DNA of 64,000 nt from contig JAUMIR010000005.1 of assembly GCA_030847615.1 (NCBI GenBank), positions 114,295,116 through 114,359,115 of the forward strand, given 5' to 3'. Each line of letters opens with the position of its first letter. Within the stretch, counting starts at the first letter, position 1. Position numbers and translations under genes: made by a program. Below, piece by piece: positions 21,129 through 30,466 of this stretch. The notes beneath the pieces were generated by a model. It was not told where the DNA came from. It made no database searches and saw only the letters and a list, made by a program, of their open reading frames with translations. This DNA is from Gambelia wislizenii. Lineage: Eukaryota; Chordata; Lepidosauria; Squamata; Crotaphytidae.

Positions 21129-22492
21129 GGACTTTATCAGACCACCACCTTTTAACATTCTTTTTGCCGGCATAAATTGTGTCATTTTTATGCTGGCAAC
21201 AGAACCCACCCCCCAATCAGACTTACTTTTTCCTGAATCATTGAGGCTTCCCCTGCAGTATCAGAGCACAAATGGAACTCTGTTTACTCCTGGGGTTGAA
21301 ATCAAACCATTTCTCATGAGAAGATGCTAGAACATGGAATTCAAAAATAAAAACAAAACAAAGACACAAAAAGTACAGCACAGCAAAACACTAAAACACA
21401 CTTTTAAAGTCCCAAGTACACAGGGGAGAGGGTCATGAAAAGAATGTCCCCTACCTGGCTGTCACAATCTCTCCCAGGAGTATTTGCCCATTGATGCTGC
21501 ATTCACATGAGTACAATGGCACAAGGATTCAAATGCTGGCAATGCTGGCAGAAAAGTGGAACAGGAGATCTATTGACAGTTTGGCCTGTCAATAAAAAAG
21601 TACGGCCCATTATGGACTGACTCAGAGAAATAAAGAGACCACACACAGGTATGGGATAAAATAAAGGGGCTTTATTTTAAACCCTACCTATTTATAACCC
21701 CTTAAATCTTCAGCAGGGGGAGGCAACCTAGTGTGAGAGCAGCTGGGGCAGATCATCCCTCCTAGACTTATGCCCCCAGTTTCTCCTGGTGAGCACCTGA
21801 GCCCTGTTGAGCCACTCCACGGCCTGGGGTTGCTCTCGAGCTGGCTTGTGTCTGGAAGGTTAACCCAAAAGTCCTTCACCCAAGCCATACAGGTTAAGGT
21901 GAGGGTTTATCCTTCAGGCCAACCCCAAAGTAGGTCTCCTTCTGTTCTCCCAGTTCATACGAGCTAAGGAGACCCTTCAAGAGACCATCCCTTCACCAAT
22001 AATTGGTGCCATAGGTGCCCACCATAAGCTACGCCTCCCCCTCTTCTGCTCTACCAGTGAAGTTTGCCTATTTAGACACCACCCTAAGCCAATCTTCCCG
22101 TTGTGCCACCTTCCTAGTATGGGGTAGGCGAAAAAAAACCAAGAAAAGGGGGGGGATTCCTACCCAGCTCCAAAGCAACCACTATCATACTATTCCAGCG
22201 GCGGGAGGGTGGATCGCCAGAAAGAGAAGAGGCCGAGGCGAGGGGCAGCAGGCCTACTTAACAGGTTGGGCCCCGCCCTTCACCTCGCGTTGCTGGCGCT
22301 CACCAATGATGTCTGCTAATGGTTCTGCTCTTCCCAGTCTCTAAAGGGGCTTCCCGGCCAAGAGGCTTCGCCACCGGCAGGAAACCAGTTTACACTACAT
22401 GATCACAAAATGACGACGGCATCTGGTATGCACCCCATTTCACGATCATTAGGTGTCATTATGATGCCATATTTACCTAGTCTGATAAGTCC
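21129..22492 (+). mobile_element. PIF/Harbinger-like element with CAT duplication, carrying a nested insert
   Basis: It begins GGACTTTATCAGA and ends TCTGATAAGTCC, with CAT on both sides (21126-21128 and 22493-22495). The first 480 bp and the last ~100 bp match the 5732-6272 and 1530-2252 elements. The middle (about 21610-22390) is foreign GC-richer DNA described separately. No transposase frame. Confidence 0.7.
21610..22390 (-). mobile_element. GC-rich insert, probable LTR or YR-retroelement terminus
   Basis: This ~780-bp block splits a Harbinger-like element. Read on the minus strand it starts CpG-rich and ends near 21650 with an AATAAA-type poly(A) signal and a short downstream tail, the layout of a retroelement terminal region. 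The minus frame 21688-21888 (66 aa) has no catalytic motif. No exact target duplication was found, so whether it is an LTR or the 3' tail of a DIRS/Ngaro-type element is unresolved. Confidence 0.4.
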
Positions 22493-23270
22493 CATGTCAC
22501 CTCCAAGAGTGAATGGGCCAAAGACTGGTGACTGGGTGGTTCCCTCAGCTACTTGCTTATTTTCTCCTTACAGATGCCTGAGGAAGTGAGCCAGGGGCAG
22601 TGTTGGAAACCTTGATGGAAAAATAACAGATTTGACTTTCTGCTTTTTTAATGCTGATGTCTACCTGTGTTGGAAACCTTCTCTTGCCCATCGTTTTCCA
22701 CCACTGACTTTGGAAATAGATATCTAGATGAGTTGTTAGTCTGGGGATTGACTTATTTAGCTTTCTTCACCTAAGATGCCACAGTAGGCATCACACTGCA
22801 GCAGTAGGGCAGAATTGTCACTAGTCCTAGCAAATATTTATTGGAGCTTTAACCAGAAGCCCATCTCTCAATGCAAAACACAGATACTGTAAAATGAAGT
22901 ACTACATACATCTGCAAAAGTAGTATAACTGATGTCAGTAATTTTGTATCTTAAAAGAGAAGGTTAATTTGAAATGTAATTCCTACTTCGGTAAATCCAG
23001 CTGTCAGAGCATCACTTATAACATAAAAATGCAAGGAAAATAATAACATCTTTCAAGAAATCCATTTACATATAAAGCTCTGCACCAGCAGGAGCTCCTT
23101 CCAGAGGAATATGTTTTTTTAAAGCCGCGTCTGCCACCTCCTTGAACATTTTTATAGTAGCTCATTTCACAAAAGGAGCCAAATAATAAGGCAATCATTT
23201 ACTTATTAACATTTCCATAGGCATCAAAAATTCAACAAGGTTCCCTGCTTTAAAGGAGCGTGCCAGGAGG
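22493..23270. other. No recognised feature
   Basis: Low-repeat AT-rich DNA. No motif-bearing open frame was found. Confidence 0.45.
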
Positions 23271-23535
23271 GAAAAATTAGAAAGTTGACATCACAAAAGC
23301 ATTATACAATGAGATACAAATAATTAGTGACTTCTTTGCTGAATAATGTAGTGGAAGTCACTATTAAAGTGACAGAAGAAGGAAGCAATGTAATGAGATA
23401 TGAATTGTATTAGCTATGTCCATTTTGTATTAGTCATTACGCTAGCCAATTAATGCATTTTATATATGTGCTATTAAAGGAATAGCTCTGCTACCATAAT
23501 TCACAAATGACACAGAAAGTCATTACTGTGGTCGA
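23271..23535. other. Candidate conserved non-coding element
   Basis: This AT-rich stretch matches none of the other repeats in the window. It is dense in TAAT/ATTA homeodomain-like core sites ('aaataattagtg', 'tagtcattacgc', 'ccaattaatgc'). That composition is typical of vertebrate developmental enhancers, but it is only a compositional argument; conservation cannot be tested here. Confidence 0.25.
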
Positions 23536-24465
23536 TCTGATATAAGAAAGTGCTATTTACTTCTTCAAAACAAAATGCATCTTGTACAGGTCTACTGCAT
23601 CATTTAGCAGGAGATCACAAGGATAGATGTGTTGATCTCCTTTCCCCCTACATTCATCAACTGGGAATAGGGAAATGTATATATGCATGATGTAAAATAA
23701 GGCACAAAAGTTAGTGATTTGCAACAGGAGGTTGTTGCTGAGAGAACACAAATTCCATTGGTTCTGGTGGAAGCTGAATCACTTACAGATGCTTTCAGGA
23801 CTGTCATTTATCTACTAACTCAAAGGTTTTCCACATGTATTACTCTCTATTCGAAACCAAGAGAAGAATGGCTTATATTTTTTGAAAGGAGCCAATGCTA
23901 AGACCTTGATTAAAGAAAGAGGGGTTAAATATCTATTAGCTTTGGAAAACCTATCACAGATATATCTGTGATTGTTCGTCATCTGGCTGCAGACCGTCTT
24001 CATATCCACCATACTCTTCCTACAAAGCACAAGAGAAGTGTTTGGATGTTTTGTGGCTAGCTCTTCTGAGTCCACATTTCCCAGGGCTTGTGTGCTGCAC
24101 TGGACCAGCAAATCCAGCAGCAGCTGGTACTCCATGATGAAGTTCAGAGGCACTTGGGATGGCCAAAGTACCCTCCTCTGCCAGTGTGCTGGGTACAGTG
24201 TCTCCTTCCCTTCTTCAAAAGAAGGGAAGTCAAGAAGACCATTTTGTTTTGTTTTGCCCCATTGCTGCAAATTTTCAGTTGTACAGTTTAAGGTACTAAT
24301 ATTGGCATCAGTGACAGGGGCAAAGGGGAGCAGCAGAAGGTGCGGGAATGGTCTTGGGAGTTGCTTGGGAGCCTATTCCTGCATTTAAGCAGTCAAATAA
24401 ACTACAATGACTGAGAGCAACATAATGTACTTTCCAATCAGTGCTAAAGCAAAAGAATGGCTAGT

Positions 24466-24700
24466 TGATCATCTTCTTGATGACGATGACGATGACAATG
24501 AAGATGATGATAATTATTTTATCACCTTTCTTCCAGTATTGGGACTCAAAGTAGTTTACAATTTAAAAAAAAACAATACAACTAAAGACATACAAAAAGT
24601 AAACATTAAAATGAAATTTAACTGTTACAATAATGAAAAAAATTAAACCTACACTTAAAAAGATAAATTGCAAGTAGAAAGTTTAAAAGCAGTTAGTCTG
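24466..24700 (-). mobile_element. LINE 3' tail (L2/CR1 group)
   Basis: A degenerate (GAT)n tract (24478-24512) leads into 'gggactcaaagtagtttacaa', the reverse complement of the usual tail of L2/CR1-like LINEs (compare 32905 and 51295). Only the untranslated tail is present. Confidence 0.6.
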
Positions 24701-25073
24701 GCCCAATAAACTAAAATCAAATTTGAGATAGCTTGAATATGTACAATTGTTTTTCACATTTTAAAATATTATGTTTTATTTTGCCGTAAGATTGTTTTTT
24801 TGTTTGTTTGTTAGTAGCCTCAGCCATTTAGAGAGAAAGCCTAAATTAAAATCTTTCTGACAGGCAAACATGAGGAGGCAGCTGGTTTCCTGCTATATGT
24901 CAGCATGTTGCACTAGCACTGACCCACATATTTTTGCTGCAGTTTTTCATTTCTCTCTTTTCTTTCCCTCACAAAGGGCACAGGTACTTAGGAATGTTGA
25001 AAAACTCTGCTCAAGAAGGAAATGTGAGGTCACTGTGGAATCACACCATACCCTCTTGCTCTGTGATTTAAAT

Positions 25074-25210
25074 CAGGGTGGGTAAAGTGTAGCCTTCCAG
25101 GGATTGTTAGACTGTACCTCCCAGCACTTCTCAGGCTTGGCTATGCTGTCTAGGGCCAATGGGACATGCTACCCAACAACATCTGAAGGCCCACACTTTG
25201 CCCACCCTTG
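25074..25210. mobile_element. hAT-like palindromic MITE, 137 bp
   Basis: It begins CAGGGTGGGTAAAGTG; the right end, reverse-complemented, reads CAAGGGTGGGCAAAGTG. The halves are complementary through 'cttccagggattgttagac'. The flanks 'atttaaat' and 'agttaaat' agree at 6 of 8 positions, a plausible 8-bp target duplication. No coding sequence. Confidence 0.65.
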
Positions 25211-25212
25211 AG

Positions 25213-25366
25213 TTAAATCATATGCTCATAGAGTTGAATGCAAGAGTCATCTACTCCAACCTCCTGAAATTCAAGAATACACAGTTAAAGTACTTCTGAG
25301 AGATGGCAATCCAGTCTCTGTTTAAAGACTTCAAAAAATGGAACGTCCACTACACTCTGAGAAACT
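25213..25366 (-). mobile_element. CR1 LINE 3' end fragment (old)
   Basis: It aligns by eye with the clearer CR1 tail at 28568-28815, sharing 'gatggcaatc.agtctctgttta' and 'actacactctgag'. The diagnostic tail is eroded to 'gctcatagagttgaatgcaa'. No coding part remains. Confidence 0.6.
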
Positions 25367-25655
25367 CCAAAATGGCACTTCCGGCCACTTTGTGGCTGGC
25401 AAGCCTCTCCCCTGTGCATGTACAACTGATCAGTTTCCACTTCCACTCTTATCTGGGAATGTGCAGCAATGCGATTCGGTTGTCCAAATAAGTGGGAGTA
25501 AGCATTTCCCCAGCATTTTTTAAAAACAACATTGTTTTTTTTTTTTAATTTTTTGGCCCCCAGTCCTTCTGAATACAGCAAATCACCACAGGATTTCATT
25601 GGAACAAAAGGTATTCTCCTCAAATTCTATGAGGAGTTTTTTCACTGTTTAGACA
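25367..25655 (+). mobile_element. hAT-like element fragment (right end)
   Basis: The right part, 'tatgaggagttttttcactg' then 'tttagacaacccattg', matches the terminus shared by the elements ending at 29898 and 50383. The left terminus is not present; the fragment abuts the CR1 piece. Confidence 0.5.
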
Positions 25656-25829
25656 ACCCATTGGAAAGACGAAATACGGGGAGAAGAGCACATCCTATAA
25701 CAATGAGATAATATTTCTGTAGAGGTTATCCTTTTTAAAAATCTGACTAAAATTCAAAAGGACTAGGCCACTTTGTTGCAAGATAATGATCTAGATTACG
25801 TCAATAAACCTTGAATTCCAATTAAATTA

Positions 25830-26165
25830 CAGGCTGAGTATCCCTTATCTGAAATGCTTGGGACCAGAGGTGTTCCGTATTTTTGGATTTTTTCCCCCAG
25901 ATTTTGGAATGTTTGCATATACATAATGAGGTTCTTTGGAGATGGGATCCAAGACTAAACACAACATTTATGTTTCATATACACCTTAGCCACCTGAAGG
26001 TAATTTTATGCACAATATGTTTAATCATTTTGTGCTTGAAACAAAGTTAGTTTACACTGAACCATCAAAAAGAAAAGGTGTCACTATCTTAGCTACCCAT
26101 GTGGACAATTTTGAATTTTGGAGTATTTTGGATTTCAGAATTCCTGATAAGGGATGCTCAACCTG
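25830..26165. mobile_element. Tigger-type (Tc1/mariner) MITE resembling mammalian MER2, 336 bp
   Basis: The termini are inverted (CAGGCTGAGTATCCCTTATC, and the reverse complement of the right end CAGGTTGAGCATCCCTTATC), flanked by TA on both sides (25828-25829 and 26166-26167), the Tc1/mariner signature. The interior ('atgcttgggaccagaggtg', 'tttgcatatacataatgagg', 'aaggtgtcactatctt') closely matches what I remember of the mammalian MER2 consensus over almost the whole length. It encodes no transposase. Its presence in a reptile-like window is notable (see findings). Confidence 0.8.
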
Positions 26166-26192
26166 TATTTGAATTCAGCTAAGCTTGAATTA

Positions 26193-27239
26193 GATTGCAA
26201 GTCTGAGTAACAGACAACCACCCGGAGCCTTAAGAATGGTGGATCCGGGGGAGGTGTTTTAATGATGCGCAGGGAGGCGAGCCCTTGGGCCTGGCCTGGG
26301 CGTGGACACGCCCTGGCGGGAGGAGTCAAGGGGAGGCGCCAGGCAGAACCTATTTCACCCCTTGCCTCCCCTAGTCTCCTCCTCTTTTACATCTTTTCGA
26401 AGACGGGAGAGCTCTTGCAGGGGACAGGGATAAGTATTGCCTCTTATCCTTTGTTATCCTTTCCAGTTACTTTCCTGTTACTTTTATCCTATCCTGTTAC
26501 TTTCCTATTACTTTTATCTTTTGCTGTTGTTTTTGCTGGGTGATATTTTTCTTCTTTACAGCTTCTTTACAGCTTCTTACAGCTTCTTACAGCTTTGCTC
26601 TTCACCAACTCCCCCCCCCTCCCAGTTGCCTCGCGCTTTCGGCAAGTGCCCGGCTCCATTGGCCGCCGCTCGGCTCTGTCGCAGCCTCCGCTCGTCCCCT
26701 AACTTCCCCGCTCGTCCCCAGTCCTCAGTCCCTCTGAGGAGCCGCCCGGCTGCCTAGACGCTCCGCAGCTTGGCGCGCGGCCGCCCGGCTCCTCACGCCC
26801 CCTCCCTCTGCCCTCTGCCCGCCGCTCGTCTTTGCGGCTTTGCGCCTCGGCCCGCCGCTTGTCTCGGCCGCGGTTTGGCTCGCGGCCCCCCCCTCTTGAC
26901 GAATTGGGAAGCCGCCTTCCCGAGCCGCCCGGCTGCCCAGCCGCTCGGCAACTTGGAGCGCGGCCGCCCGGCTCCTCACGCCCCCTCCCTCTGCCCTCTG
27001 CCCGCCGCTCGTCTTTGCGGCTTTGCGCCTCGGCCCGCCGCTTGTCTCGGCCGCGGTTTGGCTCGCGGCCGTCCGGCTCCTCGCGCCCCCCCCCACTGGG
27101 AAGCCGCCTTCCTGAGCCGCCCGGCTGCCTAGCCGCTCCGCAGCTTGGCGCGCGGCCGCCCGGCTCCTCGCGCCCTCCCCCTCTGCCCGCCGCTCGTGAA
27201 GCCGCCTTCCTGAGCCGCCCGGATTGCAAGTCTGAGTAA
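26193..27239. mobile_element. ~1-kb CpG-rich insertion flanked by an 18-bp direct repeat
   Basis: An exact 18-bp sequence (gattgcaagtctgagtaa) occurs at 26193-26210 and 27222-27239. Between them lie about 1011 bp unlike the surroundings. The left part is moderately GC-rich. Then come a polypyrimidine stretch with four 'cttct(t)tacag' repeats (26555-26592) and a very CpG-dense block. The long exact flanking repeat looks like a target-site duplication from target-primed insertion, but no poly(A) or LINE tail is visible at either end. No protein is recognised; opposite-strand frames of 176-178 aa are by-products of GC-rich repeats. Confidence 0.7.
26730..27221. repeat. CpG island built of three ~185-190-bp tandem units
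   Basis: The junction phrase 'ttgg.gcgcggccgcccggc' occurs at 26770, 26953 and 27145 (periods 183 and 192). Copies 1 and 2 share more than 100 bp almost exactly. The third is shortened. CpG density is extreme for this window, so the block is either young or unmethylated. It could be a promoter segment of the insertion that carries it. Confidence 0.8.
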
Positions 27240-28560
27240 ACACTTCGTTGCTAGTCTTCAAAGTATTTTCAATAGGCTGAGACCTAAGAATTCATCAGAA
27301 CCAGTGCACTGGGGGTTGTCATTTCTTAGGAGTTAAATACACAGGATGAAAACAGGACCAAATGTATGAAACCCAGTCACTGACCTCTTGCAGACTCTTC
27401 CCACATACGCTTCTCTTTGGTGAGTCTCCAAGAGTAGAAGGAACTCCTACCAAGATAAAATGGTTAGAGAGGGATTTCAAGGAGAAAGTTTGGCATGGGA
27501 GTTTTGGAAGTATATGGCTTTCACTTCCCATTTAGCATTTCGTTAGTATATATTGCCCCACTTTCGTTTATACGGAGTTGGCCAGACCCCATGTTCTAAC
27601 ACATGCATGATATTATTGTCATGTAGTGGTAGACTTTTCATGTGTGTAAGTGGGGATGGAAAAGATGGCATATACAATATACACAAGACACAAACACTGT
27701 TTTCAAGCACCACATTTCTGCCAATTTTTGTAAAACTCTGACACACACACATACACACCAAAGAATAAGAACAAAGAAAAAAATGTCATAAATCTTTTCC
27801 CTTTAAGAAAAAAGTGGTTTAGTAATGCAGCTTAGAGGTCCAGAGTTTCCACCTTGAGTAGACGTAAGGGCAACATTTGATCACTTTCTCTTGTGATAGA
27901 GATCACACTATGCTACACTTCTTAAATTAACATGTCAACTAAAAGTAATTTATCTTTTGGCTTTTGCAGGTCTTTTTTATTTTGTGATCTAATTCTCTAA
28001 TCAAATAAATAATAGAAAATCCATATACTAGGGAAAATCCATATACTGCACACCAAAAGGCATCTAAAAGTGCTTGGTAATATGCATGTATTAGGGAAAA
28101 GTTGCATACAAACCATGCACACAAAAATGCACGTGTGTACAGATTTTCAAGGGGATTTTTTTAAAAAAAAAACAAAACACTTTCACAATCTGCTGCAGAA
28201 ACAGAATGAAACATACTTATATTAGGGAAAAAAAAATAAACCGCAAAAGCAACAGACACATTCATCCATCTCTAATGTTGATTGCATACTTCAATCACTC
28301 CTTGGTACCCAAATATAATTCATTTAGGGTGGGAATGCTGCCAAAATCAATTTCCTCTTTGCTGTATAATTTCAATTCAAAATTTGCAGTTTCCATTACA
28401 GGTTCAGGATTGTGATCACAAGCAACTCTGTTCTCATGTTAAAACAGAGGATTATAACAGCTTGTATGCTGTCATTTCCAGGGGCTTGAATGCTGTAGCA
28501 CTTGGCTACTCTCCAGCTTGTTGCTGTGTTAAACCATTTAACTTTCTAGATGGAAGACTA
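27240..28560. other. No recognised feature
   Basis: AT-rich DNA with short A-runs and a small repeat of 'aaaatccatatact' near 28017-28046. No gene signal is apparent. Confidence 0.45.
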
Positions 28561-28567
28561 CCATCAT

Positions 28568-28815
28568 TATAGAATCATAGAATCATAGAATTGTAGAGTT
28601 GGAAGAGACCACGAGGGCCATCCAGTCCAACCCCCTGCCATGCAGGAAATCTTGATCAAAGTATCCCCGACAGATGGCAATCGAGCCTCTGTTTAAAGAC
28701 CTCCAAGGAAGGAGACCCCACCACACTCCGAGGGAGTGTGTTCCACTGCCGAACAGCTCTTACTGTCGAAAAGTTCCTCCTAATGTTGAGGTGGAATCTC
28801 TATTCCTGGAGCTTG
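28568..28815 (-). mobile_element. CR1 LINE 3' end
   Basis: The left edge 'atagaatcatagaatcatag' is the reverse complement of the diagnostic CR1 tail (ATTCTATG repeats). It is followed by the highly conserved CR1 3' region ('gttggaagagaccacgaggg', 'ccatccagtccaaccccctg'). Only about 250 bp remain, the usual severe 5' truncation of CR1 copies. No coding domain is present. Confidence 0.9.
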
Positions 28816-29520
28816 CATGTGATATGATCTGAACTATGCCATTGCTAATGAGTGATTCACACAATATTCCAAATATTCCAAATGCAATGATTGATATCAA
28901 CCATGTTATCTCAGTCACATATGGACTTGATTTATACTGCTTAGCAAGAAGAAACTTTAAAAAGAACTCATAACCAATTAAGAATATATAAGAATATCAA
29001 CCATCTAAGAAAAGATTAGAACTATATAAGACACATGTGGCCACTATCAAATGGGTTGATTCACACTAAGAATGTGGTCATTCCTTCTTCTTTTCTCCCA
29101 AATTTCACCTTTCTACTGAAATGCTTTGGGCTTCAGAAATTCTTTGGATGTTTGACCTGAAGATACACCTCCAAAATTTGTTTCTATTTGTTTATACCTT
29201 CCAGTAGGTTATGTTGGCTTGAACACATTCACAACTAGAACCAGCAAAGACTGAGACTTACAATCTCCTTCTGAAAGTATAGTTGATTCTTGGATATCCT
29301 ATATCATGGAATATGGGGCATTTCGACCTTGAACGAGTATTAGAGGTATATCCTTGAATTGGCATTCAAAGTTGAGACACCTAGGGTAGAAGAAGGACAT
29401 CCCTGTGGACTTCAAATCCATTCTATAAAGGAAAACTACAGTAGCATTATTTGTGGGTATCAAGTCAACACAAAATCTCTTTCATTAACATGAACAGAAG
29501 ACAATGTTAGAAATGACGAA

Positions 29521-29898
29521 GGGCCCATTTATATGAGGGGGGAAATGTGAATTGATGCAAACTCATGCAAATTTGAAGCAGGATTGTTTGGCAAAATTGC
29601 AGGCATGCAAGGCTATCCATTTTTGCTGTCCCAATGGGCATGCCTGTGATTCAAAATGGCAGCCATGACTCACATTTTCATTTTCGTCAGTTGCCACAGC
29701 TGAATGGTATTTTAGTTTTTTTAAAGGCATATCTAAGGTGTGGATGTGTGATAATGTGCTATTCTGCCTGAATAAACATAACAAATAAAAAAAAGGCTGT
29801 TTTGTTCCATGATTACTCCCTGGCTAAAGTGAAAATCCAATATGGCAGTTCCGGGACACTTTTACTAAGAGGATTATTTTCACTGTTTAGACAGGCCC
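29521..29898. mobile_element. hAT-like element, 378 bp
   Basis: It begins GGGCCCATTTATATGAGG; the reverse complement of its end is GGGCCTGTCTAAACAGTG. The right end matches the elements ending at 25655 and 50383. Non-coding. Confidence 0.55.
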
Positions 29899-30074
29899 TA
29901 TGTGAATACCCTGTAGCTGCCTTTCAATGCAGTGCTAAGCCATGCTTCAGCACAGTGGTGAGAAGCACTTGCAGCTCTCCATATGTTGTTGGACTGCATA
30001 TTCCTATGTTAGTACATTAGAGCTCTACAGTCTCCTAGAGGCCTTTCTGTCTGCTCCACTACTTTCTCAGGCTT

Positions 30075-30466
30075 GTTTGTTGGGAACAAGGGAGAGGGCC
30101 TTTTTGGTGACTGCTTCCAGACTTGAAGCTCCCTCCCTGTGGAAGTTAGAATGTATCCCTCTTTCCTCTCCTTTAACTGGCTAGAAGAAAAAATATTCTT
30201 ACTCCATCAGGCTTTCAGAAATTGATTGTGATGGATTTGTAATGGTGTACCACACTGTTTTGTTAGTTTGTTTATAGTCTTTTAATGAATTTTAATGCTT
30301 TTAACTTTGCCAAATGTTTAATTGTTCTTAAATCACTTTTATACTTATACTTCTATTGGTATTTTTGTTTAGGTTTTAATCTGCATTGTTTTTAATACAT
30401 TGTAAGTCACCTTGAGTCCCATTATTGGGAGAAAGACAGGATATTAAGCAAAAATAAATAAATAAT
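30075..30466 (+). mobile_element. LINE 3' end (L2/CR1 group)
   Basis: The segment starts in the extreme C-terminal coding part of a LINE ORF2. 'ggaacaagggagagggcctt' encodes the usual 'REGAF' region upstream of a Leu-Trp-rich block. It passes into a 3' UTR with 'gtaagtcaccttgagtccc' and ends in AAATAAATAAATAA at about 30453-30466. Heavily decayed. Confidence 0.65.

Noticed and set aside
26699..27261. Overlapping open frames of 176-178 aa (minus) and 120-135 aa (plus) in the GC-rich block
   Set aside because: Both strands are open at once because the DNA is GC-rich and tandemly repeated in multiples of three. The products are low-complexity Arg/Gly/Ala/Pro sequences with no domain.
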